A stretch of 64,000 nt of DNA from Streptomyces sp. NBC_00425 (GTDB lineage: Bacteria > Actinomycetota > Actinomycetes > Streptomycetales > Streptomycetaceae): the NCBI RefSeq assembly GCF_036030735.1, contig NZ_CP107928.1:3534001-3598000 (forward strand), written 5' to 3'. The number at the start of each line of letters is the position of its first letter. Positions within the stretch are counted from its first letter, which is position 1. The notes under the pieces are model-generated. The model saw only the letters and a program-made list of their open reading frames with translations. It had not been told where the DNA came from and ran no database searches. Made by a program: the position numbers and the translations under genes. Shown here piece after piece: positions 33,641 through 42,662 of this stretch.

Positions 33641-35527
33641 TCAGGGACCGGTCGGGCCCAGGTCGGGGACGTCGGTGAGGCGGGCCTCGGACGTCGTGGC
33701 GCCGTGCAGTTCGAGGAGGACCAGGTCGTTGGCGCCCCTGCGCAGGACCGGACCGGGGACGTAGAGGGTGCGCTGGGGGCCGCGGTTCCAGTAGCGGCCG
33801 AGGTGGAAGCCGTTGATCCAGGCCTGGCCCTTGGTCCAGCCGGGGAGGGAGAGGAAGGCGTCGGCCGGGGTCGACACGTCGAAGGTGCCGTGGTGGAAGG
33901 CGGGCCCGGCGAAGGCGAAGGCCTCGGGGACGGGGATCCGCGAGGTGGGCGACCCGGGGGGCGCGCTCTCGGGGTCGGCCGTCCCGGAGGTGGCCGTCCC
34001 GGAGGTGGCCGTCCCGGAGGTGGCTGTTCCGGAGGTGGGGTGCGGGGCGGTGGGGTGCGGGGCGGTGAGGGTCGTCACGGAGGGGGCGTCGTCCAGCGGG
34101 AGGGCGTGGCAGTCCCAGTCCTGCAGGGGCCGTCCCAGGAAGGTGACCGGGCCCAGCAGGCCCTTGGGGACGCCGATGCGGGGCCCGTAGTTGACCCGGC
34201 CCATGTTCTCCACGAGCACGTCGAGGACGGCGCCCGCGCGTGGGACGTGGACCGGCAGGGTCTCCTCGTAGCGCTCCCGCTCCAGGACGCCGGCCGGGGC
34301 GCCGTCCAGGAAGACCTGGGCGCGGTCCCCCACTCCCCCGGCGAAGTGGAGCAGGCCGTCTCCCGGGGTGGGGACGGTCGTCCGGTAGAGCATGTAGCCG
34401 GAGCGCCGGCCCATGTCGTCGGCGGAGAGCGGGTCCTTGGCGCGGACGGGGCGGCCGGCCGGCGGGATGAGGGGCGAGCGGTGGGTCAACCGGACCGTGG
34501 TCGGCGGGAGTTTGGGCGACGGGGCCGGGACCGGCTCGTCCGGGACCGGGGCGTGGCGGGCGATGACCTCACGGAAGGCGTGGTACTTCGGGCCCGGGTC
34601 GCCGCTCTCGGTGAGCGGGGCGTCGTAGTCGTAGGAGGTGACGGTGGGGACGTAGGCGTGATGGTGGTTGGCGCCGTTGGTGTAACCGAAGTTGGTGCCG
34701 CCGTGGAACATGTAGATGTTGACGGAGGCGCCCGCGGAGAGGAGCCGGTCCAGGTCGGCGGCGGCGTCCTCGGCGTCCCTTCCGTGGTGCGGGCCGCCCC
34801 AGTGGTCGAACCAGCCGATCCAGAACTCCGAGCACATCAGGGGGCCTTCGGGCTGCGCCTCACGGAGCCGGCGCAGCGACTCCTCCACCCGGCTGCCGAA
34901 GGTGCCGGTGGCCAGGACGCCGGGCAGCGTCCCGTTACGGAGGTGGTCGCCGGCGGTCTGGTCGCAGGTGAAGAGCAGTTCCTCGACACCGCGGGAGCGC
35001 AGGGCGTGCTCGATGTGCTTGAGGTAGGCGACGTCGTCGCCGTACGCGCCGTACTCGTTCTCCACCTGCACGGCGATGACGGGGCCGCCCGACGCCGCCA
35101 TGTACGGCAGGAGCGGCGGGAGGAGCAGGTCGAGGTAGCGGTCGACGGCGTCCGTGAACCGGGGGTCGCTGGTGCGCAGGCGGATGTCCGGGTCGGTGGT
35201 GAGCCAGTGGGGCAGGCCGCCGCCGTCCCACTCGGCGCAGATGAAGGGGCCGGGGCGGAGGAGGACGTGCAGGCCCTCGTCCGCGGCAAGGCGGAGGAAG
35301 CGGGGCAGGTCGAGCAGGCCGTCGAGGACCAGGGTGCCGGGTTCGGGCTGGTGGAGGTTCCAGGGGAGGTACGTCTCGACGGTGTTCAGGCCCATGAGAC
35401 GGGCCTTGCGCAGCCGGTCGGCCCACTGGTCGGGGTGGACGCGGAAGTAGTGCATCGCCCCGGAGAGGATGCGGAAGGGGTCACCGTGGAGGAGGAAGCC
35501 GTCGGAGGTGGTGGCGAGGGCGGGCAT
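33641..35527 (-). CDS. Beta-galactosidase, glycoside hydrolase family 35
   Basis: This 628-residue GH35 enzyme hydrolyses terminal beta-galactosides. The TIM barrel carries the acid/base Glu158 in QVENEYGAYG and nucleophile Glu234 in MCSEFWIGWFDHWGG; FMFHGGTNFGYTNGA-type residues (NIYMFHGGTNFGY) are present. C-terminal jelly-roll domains (AWINGFHLGRYWNRGPQRTL) bind galactose. There is no signal peptide, so it acts in the cytoplasm on imported sugar. An unusual linker near residue 520 repeats SGTAT four times, encoded by four 15-bp DNA repeats at about 33975-34035. ATG 35527 follows AAGGGAC. The upstream MFS gene probably imports the substrate. Confidence 0.92.
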   Translation of the reverse strand: MPALATTSDGFLLHGDPFRILSGAMHYFRVHPDQWADRLRKARLMGLNTVETYLPWNLHQPEPGTLVLDGLLDLPRFLRLAADEGLHVLLRPGPFICAEWDGGGLPHWLTTDPDIRLRTSDPRFTDAVDRYLDLLLPPLLPYMAASGGPVIAVQVENEYGAYGDDVAYLKHIEHALRSRGVEELLFTCDQTAGDHLRNGTLPGVLATGTFGSRVEESLRRLREAQPEGPLMCSEFWIGWFDHWGGPHHGRDAEDAAADLDRLLSAGASVNIYMFHGGTNFGYTNGANHHHAYVPTVTSYDYDAPLTESGDPGPKYHAFREVIARHAPVPDEPVPAPSPKLPPTTVRLTHRSPLIPPAGRPVRAKDPLSADDMGRRSGYMLYRTTVPTPGDGLLHFAGGVGDRAQVFLDGAPAGVLERERYEETLPVHVPRAGAVLDVLVENMGRVNYGPRIGVPKGLLGPVTFLGRPLQDWDCHALPLDDAPSVTTLTAPHPTAPHPTSGTATSGTATSGTATSGTADPESAPPGSPTSRIPVPEAFAFAGPAFHHGTFDVSTPADAFLSLPGWTKGQAWINGFHLGRYWNRGPQRTLYVPGPVLRRGANDLVLLELHGATTSEARLTDVPDLGPTGP

Positions 35528-35753
35528 GAGGTCCCTTCGGTGGGGTGAGGCAGGGGCGTGGTGGGCGTGAGGCAGGGGCGTGGGGCCGCTGTGGGTACCG
35601 GCGGGCGGGGAGTGCGGGTGAGTGGGTGAGTGGGGGGCAACGAGTTGAGCGACGGACGGGCTGCGCCGGGACGACCTGGGCCGCGCCGTGCCGCGTCGTG
35701 CCGTCACGCCGCTCCCTCGGGCGGGGGTGACCGCGGACGCGTTCCGGGGTGCT

Positions 35754-37004
35754 TCAGGGGGACGGTCTGCGTGTCGTCCGGGTGAGCCAGAGGGTGGACG
35801 CCAGACAGACGGCTGAGACGGCCGCGAGGATGAGGGGGACGGCCCCGACGCCCGACCACTCGATGCTCTTGCCGAGGGCCGGGCCCGCCGCCACGCCGCC
35901 CAGCATGGACGCGGCCATGACGATCGCGCCGGCCCGGCGGGCGCTGGGGGCGACCCGGCTGAGCCAGGGCAGGCCGGTGGGGAAGATCGGGGCGATGAAG
36001 AGGCCCACGCCGGCGTAGGCGTAGGGGGCGAGGCCGGGGATCGCCGCCAGGAGGAGACAGACCGTCATTCCGGCACAGGACACCGTGATGATCGTCTGGC
36101 CGGAGAAGCGCAGGGCGATCGGGGCGGCCAGGAAGCGGCCGACGGTCATCATCAGCCAGTAGACGCTGGTCGCGGTGGCGGCCGCACCCGCGCCGTAGCC
36201 GACGGACTCCAGGTGGGTGGGTTCCCAGCCGCCCACGCCCGCCTCGATGCCCACGTGCAGGACGTAGAGGGTGACGAAGACGGCCAGGACGGAGCGCAGT
36301 GCGGCGCCGACGGGCGTGCGGTCGCCGGTGCCGGCGGACGCGGGCTGCGGCGCGTGGTCCCTGACGCCCCGCAGGCAGAGCAGCAGCGGGAGGTTGGCCA
36401 GGGCGAAGGCCAGGAAGAGCGCCGGGTAGTGCTCGGCGCCGACGGCTCCGATCAGGGCCGGACCCAGGATCGCGCCGACGCCGAAGTGGGCGTTGAGGAT
36501 GTTGAGCATCGCGGTGGAACGGCGTCCGAAGCCCGTCGCGAACAGACGGTTGAGGCCGTAGTCGATGCCGCCGAAGCCGATGCCGGCGAGGAGGGCCGCG
36601 AGGAGGGCGAGGGGCCAGTCCGGGGCGAGGGCGAACCCGGCGGCCCCGGCCGCCATCAGCAGGTACGCGACGGCGAGGATACGGCGGTTGCCGGTGCGTC
36701 CGAAGCGGCGGTCGAAGAGGAGGACGCCGGCGACGCCGCCCGCGAAGTGGGCGCTCAGGCCGAGGCCCGCGGCGGAGGGGGAGAGTCCGAAGTCGTCGCG
36801 GAGGGCCGGGATCGACGGTCCGTACAGGGCCTGGAGCGCGCCGATGAGCACGAATCCGAAGCAGGACGCGACCACGGCGGACGTCGTGAAGACGGGGCCG
36901 GCCTCCACGGCGCCGGGGCCGGCTCCGGCGACGACGGGGCCGGCCGGGGTGGGCGACGGGGGTGCGGTGGGTGGGGTGCGCTGTGCCGTGGGGTGATCGG
37001 TCAC
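35754..37004 (-). CDS. MFS transporter (sugar type)
   Basis: This 416-residue transporter has 11-12 hydrophobic helices (SAVVASCFGFVLIGALQALY; LALLAALLAGIGFGGIDYGL; AMLNILNAHFGVGAILGPAL; AYAGVGLFIAPIFPTGLPWL). The helix 4-5 GIDYGLN/NILNAHFG pattern is typical of fucose-permease-like MFS proteins. GTG 37004 was chosen because it follows GGAG and the upstream frame is an antisense shadow of another gene. It heads the MFS-GH35-lacI cluster, with a LacI-type palindrome about 65 bp upstream. Confidence 0.88.
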   Translation of the reverse strand: MTDHPTAQRTPPTAPPSPTPAGPVVAGAGPGAVEAGPVFTTSAVVASCFGFVLIGALQALYGPSIPALRDDFGLSPSAAGLGLSAHFAGGVAGVLLFDRRFGRTGNRRILAVAYLLMAAGAAGFALAPDWPLALLAALLAGIGFGGIDYGLNRLFATGFGRRSTAMLNILNAHFGVGAILGPALIGAVGAEHYPALFLAFALANLPLLLCLRGVRDHAPQPASAGTGDRTPVGAALRSVLAVFVTLYVLHVGIEAGVGGWEPTHLESVGYGAGAAATATSVYWLMMTVGRFLAAPIALRFSGQTIITVSCAGMTVCLLLAAIPGLAPYAYAGVGLFIAPIFPTGLPWLSRVAPSARRAGAIVMAASMLGGVAAGPALGKSIEWSGVGAVPLILAAVSAVCLASTLWLTRTTRRPSP

Positions 37005-37068
37005 GCGGACTCCAGGACGGACGGCCCACGGCGTCGTGGGGTGCGATGTGATGCTCCGACGACCGTCG

Positions 37069-37084
37069 ATGTTACCGGTAACAT
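37069..37084. promoter_or_regulatory. LacI-family operator ATGTTACCGGTAACAT
   Basis: This is a perfect 16-bp palindrome with the central CG typical of LacI/GalR operators, 65 bp upstream of the MFS start. No second copy was found near the lacI or GH35 genes, so the cluster is probably controlled from here as one operon. Confidence 0.8.
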
Positions 37085-37220
37085 GCGGGGCGTCAAGAGC
37101 GCGGCAGGGCCCGGTGGAACCGGTCCCCGCACCCGATGCGGGGCGTCCTGAGGGCACGGCTTGGTTGCGACAACGCGGTTGACCTGTAAGGGGGTCGGCG
37201 CCGGCGGCAGCATGCGGGGC

Positions 37221-38624
37221 ATGAGCCGAGACCGGTACGTCGACTTCCTGCGGGCCTGGGCGATCCTGCTCGTGGTGCTGGGGCACTGGCTGATCACCGG
37301 GCTGGTCCGGCACCCGGACGGGACGCTCACCGCGCCGGAGATGCTGCTCGCGCTGCCCTGGACGCAGTGGCTGACGCTGGGCTTCCAGATCATGCCGCTG
37401 TTCTTCCTGGCCGGCGGGCACGCCGCCGGCGGGTCCTGGGCGCGGAGCCGGGACGCCGGCGCGACCGCCGCCGGGTGGGTGGGGCAGCGGGCGGTGCGAC
37501 TGCTGCTGCCCACGGCCGCGTACAGCGGTCTCGTGCTGCTCGCCGTGGGCGTGTGCGGGCCGCTCGGCGTGGATCGCGCCACCCTCGCGCTGGTGGGCTG
37601 GGCGATGGCCATGCAGTTCTGGTTCCTGCCGGTGTACCTGCTGATCAGCGTCCTGACGCCGGCGCTGTACGCCCTGCACCGACGGTGGGGCCTGCGCGTG
37701 CCGGTGGTCATGGGCGTCGTCGGGTTCGGCGTCGGCGCGTTCGTCGCGGCCGCCGGGCCGCCCCGCTCCGGGCTCGTCGAGGCCGTCGGGGCGGTGAACT
37801 ACCTGCTCGTGTGGGGCGTCGTCTACCAGCTCGGCTTCTGCTGGCGGGACGGGCTGCTGACGACCGGCGGCGGGCGGCGGACGGCGGCCGCCATGGCGCT
37901 GGGCGGAGGGGCGGTGTTCGCCGCACTCGTCGGGCCCGGGCCGTTCCCGGTCAGTCTCATCCTGGTGACGGGGCAGGATCTGAGCAACACCGATCCGCCG
38001 TCGGCGGCCCTGCTGGCCTGGGCGGTCGCGCAGGTGGGGGTGGCACTGTGGATCGCGCCGGCCGTCCGAAGGGCGCTGGAACGGGACCGGGCGCAACGGG
38101 CGGTGCGGGCGCTCGGGTCCGGCAGCATGGCGCTCTATCTGTGGCACATGCTGCCCGTGCTGATCGTCGCCGCCGCCTTCTACCTCACCGGCCTCGCCCC
38201 CGAACCCGGATACGGCTCGGCGGGCTGGTGGGTCCTGCGTGTGCCGTGGCTGCTGGTGCTGGGGGCGGTCCTGGCCGGGGTCGTCCGGGCGTTGCGTCCA
38301 CTGGAGCGGAGGCTGGCCTCGGTGGAGAGGGCCGTCCGGCCCGATGCCGGGCTTCGCGGGGCGGCGGCCTGGCGCGTGTGGGCGGGGCTCGGGGCGAGCG
38401 TCTGGGCGCTGGCCTGCTTCGCGGGCCACGGGTTCGCCCCCGGAGGCGCGTTTCCCGTCCTGGCGGCGCTGGGGCTGGGGGCGGGCACGGCACTGCTGGC
38501 CCTCCCCCGCCGGGGCGGCGACCTGCACGACGTGGACGGCACGAAGGACGGGGACGACCTGGGCGACGAACGCGGCAGCGCCGGGGCCGACGGGGACGAC
38601 GGGGAGTGGCAACGGGCCGTCTGA
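37221..38624 (+). CDS. Membrane acyltransferase family 3 protein
   Basis: This 467-residue integral membrane protein has about ten helices and starts with the acyltransferase-3 signature RDRYVDFLRAWAILLVVLGH, whose catalytic His is in VVLGHW. QIMPLFFLAGGHAAG and a late ALGSGSMALYLWHMLPVLIV segment complete the family pattern. It should transfer acyl groups to an extracytoplasmic glycan or lipid. ATG 37221 is favoured; ATG 37212 is possible. The last 45 residues form an acidic Asp/Gly-rich cytoplasmic tail. It is divergent from the MFS gene, with no substrate-specific neighbour. Confidence 0.85.
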   Translation: MSRDRYVDFLRAWAILLVVLGHWLITGLVRHPDGTLTAPEMLLALPWTQWLTLGFQIMPLFFLAGGHAAGGSWARSRDAGATAAGWVGQRAVRLLLPTAAYSGLVLLAVGVCGPLGVDRATLALVGWAMAMQFWFLPVYLLISVLTPALYALHRRWGLRVPVVMGVVGFGVGAFVAAAGPPRSGLVEAVGAVNYLLVWGVVYQLGFCWRDGLLTTGGGRRTAAAMALGGGAVFAALVGPGPFPVSLILVTGQDLSNTDPPSAALLAWAVAQVGVALWIAPAVRRALERDRAQRAVRALGSGSMALYLWHMLPVLIVAAAFYLTGLAPEPGYGSAGWWVLRVPWLLVLGAVLAGVVRALRPLERRLASVERAVRPDAGLRGAAAWRVWAGLGASVWALACFAGHGFAPGGAFPVLAALGLGAGTALLALPRRGGDLHDVDGTKDGDDLGDERGSAGADGDDGEWQRAV

Positions 38625-38720
38625 GGGGCGCTGCCGGCCGGTCGATCGCGGCGGGAGGGAGGACTCCGGCCTGCTGATCGCCGGCCGTCGGAGAACGGGG
38701 TCGCCTGATCGATACCGGCC

Positions 38721-38734
38721 GGGGGGGGGGGGGG
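38721..38734. repeat. Poly-G tract (14 G)
   Basis: Fourteen consecutive G residues lie in the 169-bp spacer between the convergent acyltransferase and ku genes. On either side an imperfect 21-bp direct repeat (GAGGACTCCGGCC... and GAGAACTCCGGAC...) contains CTGATC. The tract could be slippage-prone, or its length could be a sequencing artefact. Confidence 0.6.
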
Positions 38735-38793
38735 AGAACTCCGGACGGCTGATCAGCAGTGCGCCTGGGGCGGTGCGGGCTGGTGGGCGGTGG

Positions 38794-39948
38794 TCAGGCC
38801 GTGCGTTTGCGGGACGTCGCCTTCTTCGCCGTCTTCTTGGCCGCCGCCTTGGCACTCGTCCCGGACGCCGACTTCGCGCTCGTCCCGGACGTCGTCTTCG
38901 CGCTCGTCCCGGACGTCGTCTTCTTCGCCGTCGACGTCGTCTTCCTCGCGGCGGTCTTCCTGGCCGTGCTCCCGCTCGCCGTCGTCTTCTTCGCGGCCTG
39001 AGCGGACTTCGCCGTCGACTTGCGCGGCGCGGCCGTGGACTTCCTCGCCGTGGACGTCGACTTCTTGCCACCCGTCTGCTTGGGCGAGGCGCCGGCCGAC
39101 TTGCGCTGGGGCAGGCGTCTGACCTCGGCCTTCTCGGCCGCCTCCGGCTCCTGTACGGAATCCGACGCCTCGCCCCGCGACTCCTTCGCCGCCCGGACGC
39201 TCTTCTCCAGGGCCGCCATCAGATCCAGCACCTTGCCGCTGGACGGCGCGGCCGGGGCCTCGGGGGGCGCCTCGCCGGCCGCCTTCGCCGCGACGACCTC
39301 CTCCACCGCCTCGCGGTACTCGTCGTGCAGGTCCTCCAGGTCCACCTCGCCCAGGGTGTCCATCAGGGCGTCCGCGAGGTCCAGTTCGTTGTCGCGGACG
39401 GTGACGGAGGTGTCCGGGGCCATGCCCTCCGGCGCGCGGACCTCGTCCGGCCAGAGCAGTCCGTGCATCGCGATCGCCTCGCCGACCACGCGGAGCATGC
39501 CGAGGCGCTCACGCCCGCGGAGGGCGTACTTCGCGATCGCGACCTTGTGGCTGCGCTTCAGGGCCTCCCGGAGCAGGGTGTACGGCTTGGCCGCAGGGGC
39601 GCCGCCCGCCTGAAGGTAGTAGGCGGCGTCCATCTGCAGCGGGTCGATCCGGTCGGCCGGTACGAAGGCCACGATCTCGATGGTCTTGGCGGTCGGGAGC
39701 GGCAGGTGGGACAGGTCCTCGTCGGTGATCGGGATGATCGTGCCGTCCGCGTCCTCGTAGCCCTTGCCGATCTCCGCCGACGTCACCTCGCGTTCCTCCA
39801 GCTCGCAGACCTTGCGGTAGCGAATGCGGCCGCCGTCCTCCGTGTGGATCTGGCGGAAGGAGATCGAGTGGTTCTCGGTGGCGTTCACCAGCTTGATCGG
39901 GATGCTGACGAGACCGAAGGAGATGGCGCCGTTCCAGATGGATCTCAC
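38794..39948 (-). CDS. ku: Ku protein (bacterial NHEJ) with long Lys/Ala/Thr-rich tail
   Basis: Ku forms a ring on DNA double-strand ends and recruits LigD. The core (about residues 1-260) starts VRSIWNGAISFGLVSIPIKL and includes SISFRQIHTEDGGRIRYRKV and KPYTLLREALKRSHKVAIAK. The rest is a histone-H1-like basic tail of about 120 residues with repeated KTTSGTSAK and KKTAKK units, likely DNA-binding. GTG 39948 was chosen since a GGAAAGG site is correctly spaced; an in-frame GTG at 39957 is too close to it. Start to start, it is divergent from the LigD-like polymerase gene, the classic NHEJ pair. Confidence 0.95.
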   Translation of the reverse strand: MRSIWNGAISFGLVSIPIKLVNATENHSISFRQIHTEDGGRIRYRKVCELEEREVTSAEIGKGYEDADGTIIPITDEDLSHLPLPTAKTIEIVAFVPADRIDPLQMDAAYYLQAGGAPAAKPYTLLREALKRSHKVAIAKYALRGRERLGMLRVVGEAIAMHGLLWPDEVRAPEGMAPDTSVTVRDNELDLADALMDTLGEVDLEDLHDEYREAVEEVVAAKAAGEAPPEAPAAPSSGKVLDLMAALEKSVRAAKESRGEASDSVQEPEAAEKAEVRRLPQRKSAGASPKQTGGKKSTSTARKSTAAPRKSTAKSAQAAKKTTASGSTARKTAARKTTSTAKKTTSGTSAKTTSGTSAKSASGTSAKAAAKKTAKKATSRKRTA

Positions 39949-40018
39949 GTGCAGCACCTTTCCGACCGAGCGCGGGTGGCATGAGGTGATTTCAGCTGAA
40001 TTATGTGATTCTCATCGT

Positions 40019-40903
40019 ATGACGCCGATCACCGAGGTGGAGGGCAGACGGCTCGCGCTCAGCAACCTGGAGAAGGTGCTGTACCCGGCGACCGGCTTCA
40101 CCAAGGGCGAGGTGCTGCACTACTACGCGACCGTGGCCGACGTCCTGCTCCCCCATCTGCGGGACCGGCCGCTGTCCTTCCTGCGCTACCCGGACGGGCC
40201 CGGCGGCCAGGTCTTCTTCGCCAAGAACGTGCCGCCCGGAACGCCCGACTGGGTCACCACCGCCGAGGTGCCGCGGTCGGAGGGGCCGGCCCGGATGGTG
40301 GTCGTGCAGGACCTGCCGAGTCTGGTGTGGGCGGCGAATCTCGTCACCGAGTTCCATACGCCCCAGTGGGTGATCCAGGAGCCGGAGACCGCCGACCGGC
40401 TCGTCTTCGACCTCGACCCCGGCGCGCCCGCCACCGTCGTCGAATGCTGCGAGGTCGCGGTGTGGCTGCGGGAGCGGCTGGCGGCGGACGGCATCGAGGC
40501 GTATCCGAAGACCTCCGGGTCCAAGGGGCTGCATCTGCTGGCGGCGGTGCGGGGGGCGTCGTCCGAACGGGTCACGGAGTACGCCAAGCGGCTGGCCGTG
40601 GAAGCGGAGCGGGCCGCTCCACGACTGGTGGTGCATCGCATGACGCGGAGTCTGCGGCCGGGGAAGGTGTTCGTGGACTGGAGTCAGAACGCGGCCCGCA
40701 AGACGACGGCCGCGCCGTACACGCTGCGGGCGCGGGCGGAGCCCACCGTGTCGGCGCCGGTCACCTGGGAGGAGGTGGAGGAGTGCCGGTCGGTGGGGGC
40801 GCTCACGTTCTTCGCGGCGGATGTCGCTTCGCGGGTGCGGGATTTCGGGGATCTGTCGGGGGCGGTGTTCGAGGAGGGGCGGGTGGGGGTGGTGCCGCCG
40901 TGA
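40019..40903 (+). CDS. ligD: LigD-type NHEJ polymerase domain protein
   Basis: This 294-residue archaeo-eukaryotic primase-like polymerase fills gaps and adds nucleotides at broken ends during NHEJ. Visible motifs are LEKVLYPATGFTKGEVLHYY, the metal-binding RLVFDLDPGAPA, the KTSGSKGLHL box and VHRMTRSLRPGKVFVDWSQN. Ligase and phosphoesterase domains are absent, so ligation must use a separate protein. ATG 40019 is 71 bp from the divergent ku start; no clear Shine-Dalgarno precedes it, so the message may be nearly leaderless. Confidence 0.92.
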   Translation: MTPITEVEGRRLALSNLEKVLYPATGFTKGEVLHYYATVADVLLPHLRDRPLSFLRYPDGPGGQVFFAKNVPPGTPDWVTTAEVPRSEGPARMVVVQDLPSLVWAANLVTEFHTPQWVIQEPETADRLVFDLDPGAPATVVECCEVAVWLRERLAADGIEAYPKTSGSKGLHLLAAVRGASSERVTEYAKRLAVEAERAAPRLVVHRMTRSLRPGKVFVDWSQNAARKTTAAPYTLRARAEPTVSAPVTWEEVEECRSVGALTFFAADVASRVRDFGDLSGAVFEEGRVGVVPP

Positions 40904-40925
40904 GGGGGGGTGGCCTCAGGTGTTT

Positions 40926-41053
40926 TCGCCCCCGCCGCCCCTACCCGTCCCGTCGTCGGGGGCGCTGCCCCTCGGCCCCGCCGGGGGGCTCTGCCCCCTG
41001 ACCCCCGTGTCGGCCCTGAACGGGCCTCGTCCTCAAACGCCGGACGGGCTGAC
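40926..41053. repeat. Streptomyces-type intergenic GC-rich repeat
   Basis: The 128 bp contain nested GC-rich inverted repeats (GCCCCTCGGCCCC with GGGGGGCTCTGCCCC) and a terminal CCTCAAACGCCGGACGGGCT, a dispersed motif familiar to me from Streptomyces intergenic regions. It separates convergent genes and may act as a bidirectional terminator. Confidence 0.55.
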
Positions 41054-41079
41054 TGGGGACGCCGGACAGTCGGCGGGTG

Positions 41080-41883
41080 TCAGGCTTCTGTCCAGGTTGT
41101 GCGGTCTCTTGCCATTGCGTGGAGGGCCTCCACGTCCGCCGGTTTGAGGACTCCGCCCAGGCGGGCCAGGGCCGGGACGTCGGTTTCGGTCAGGACGCGG
41201 ACCTGGCGCGGGGGGCCGGTGAAGGCGACGTCCGCAGGGCCCACCAGGGCGAGCACGGGACGGACCTCGGCCGTGAGCGCGTGGGACGCGCGGTCGGCCT
41301 CGCCCCGGATCCTGCGCAGCAGGGGCTCCGGGTCCCGGCGGCCCAGCCCGACCACCGGGTCGGCGATCCGCACCCGCTGCTTACGGGCGTACAGGGTGTG
41401 GACGGCGAACAGGCCCGCCGGGCCGATGGCCAGGTGGTGGAGCCGGTCGCCGCCCGGGAGCGGGAGGGAGTGCAGCGTGTGCCAGCCCGCGCCGTCGAGA
41501 CGGTCCAGTGCCTCGCCGACCGTCTGCTCCGCCGAGAGGGAGCGCCGGCGCGGGTCGGTGCGCAGCCGGTGGGCGGGGCCGGGGTCGCGGTCGAGGTCGA
41601 CCAGGAGGGCCTCGCCGGGGCGGTTGGGGGCCAGGTCGTCGTCCGGGTGGAGGGCGAGCCGGGCCAGCTCGGCGGGGGTGGGGACGGGGGGCGGGCCGAC
41701 CGTGACCGGGCCCGTGACGAAGGGGCCGAGGGCCTCCAGGACGTCCTCCCTGCGGTCGTCGGCGATCACGTTGATCCTGGCCGCCTCACGGTCGTACCAG
41801 GCGATGTTCCTGCCGTCCGTGAGGCAGACGTAGAGCCGCTCCCGGCCATGCCTCCAGGTCGGTATGACGCGCAGTCCGTTCAT
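41080..41883 (-). CDS. NERD (nuclease-related) domain protein
   Basis: The protein has 267 residues. The central part (EQTVGEALDRLDGAGWHTLH, LPGGDRLHHLAIGPAGLFAV, HTLYARKQRVRI) matches the NERD domain, whose GxxAE/..H.D pattern is nuclease-like; several catalytic positions look altered, so activity is doubtful. The N-terminus (MNGLRVIPTWRHGRERLYVC) is a separate short domain. ATG 41883. It is divergent from the phosphatase gene at 41994. Confidence 0.75.
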   Translation of the reverse strand: MNGLRVIPTWRHGRERLYVCLTDGRNIAWYDREAARINVIADDRREDVLEALGPFVTGPVTVGPPPVPTPAELARLALHPDDDLAPNRPGEALLVDLDRDPGPAHRLRTDPRRRSLSAEQTVGEALDRLDGAGWHTLHSLPLPGGDRLHHLAIGPAGLFAVHTLYARKQRVRIADPVVGLGRRDPEPLLRRIRGEADRASHALTAEVRPVLALVGPADVAFTGPPRQVRVLTETDVPALARLGGVLKPADVEALHAMARDRTTWTEA

Positions 41884-41993
41884 GCACCATCACCCCATGA
41901 CCATGGGAACAGGAGGGACGCTGCGGGGCAAGAAGGCGGTTACCCCCGGAGCGAGTTGGGCAGAGCCTAGGCAGCGCGTTTGGGGAGGCGCCG

Positions 41994-42503
41994 TTGCGGA
42001 CTCGCAGGAAGCGACCCGACGTACCGGAACCGGATCGTCCGTGGAGCGAGATCGTGCCCGGCCTGTGGATGGGCGGCCATGAGTTCCGGGGGCGTTCCGG
42101 AGAGCGGGAGCTCGCCGTGGTGCGGGACGAGTTCGATCTCGTCCAGACGCTGACCCGGGCCAGGCCGGGACACGGGCCCGGGCCGGGTGTGCAGCACCAG
42201 GTGTGGCCGATTCCGGACGGTCCCCTGGACGGCACCCAGCTCGCCGGGGTGATCCGGCTGGCACAGGCCGCGGGCGACGCGCTGGACGAGGGGCGGACCG
42301 TCCTCGTGCGCTGCTACAGCGGCTACAACCGGTCGGGGCTGGTCGTCGCCCATGCGCTGGTGCGCCGGGGGTCGTCGGCCGACGCCGCGATCCGGCTGAT
42401 ACGGTCGCGGCGCTCGCCGTGGGCCCTGCACAACGAGCTGTTCGTGGAGTACCTGCGCGCGGGACTGCCGACGGCCCGGCTGCTCGAGGAGTTGGCCGAG
42501 TAA
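41994..42503 (+). CDS. Dual-specificity/tyrosine protein phosphatase
   Basis: The protein has 169 residues. The CX5R signature lies in VLVRCYSGYNRSGLVVAHAL (Cys and Arg present), after IVPGLWMGGHEF, a dual-specificity-phosphatase start. It should dephosphorylate Tyr or Ser/Thr-phospho proteins in the cytoplasm. The start is TTG 41994, supported by GGGGAGG 7-8 nt upstream. It lies alone, divergent from the NERD gene. Confidence 0.85.
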   Translation: MRTRRKRPDVPEPDRPWSEIVPGLWMGGHEFRGRSGERELAVVRDEFDLVQTLTRARPGHGPGPGVQHQVWPIPDGPLDGTQLAGVIRLAQAAGDALDEGRTVLVRCYSGYNRSGLVVAHALVRRGSSADAAIRLIRSRRSPWALHNELFVEYLRAGLPTARLLEELAE

Positions 42504-42662
42504 TCGTTTCGCCCGTGGTCAGCGCCTCGGCATCGGCTCGCCCTTCCGGCCTACCGGTACGCAAAACGGACGTCCTTACGAATTAAGGTGTGCGGGAGCC
42601 GGTAACGACGCCGGCGGCAGCCGTGGCCACCGGCCGTAGGCCAGAGGAGTCACAGGAGTCCC

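Noticed and set aside
33629..35548. 639-codon plus-strand frame
   Set aside because: It is antisense to the GH35 gene, which has both catalytic Glu motifs on the other strand.
37005..39071. Upstream two thirds of a 1105-codon minus-strand frame, read as an N-terminal extension of the MFS protein
   Set aside because: The extra residues are Arg/Pro-rich antisense of the acyltransferase and ku regions; the real protein starts at GTG 37004.
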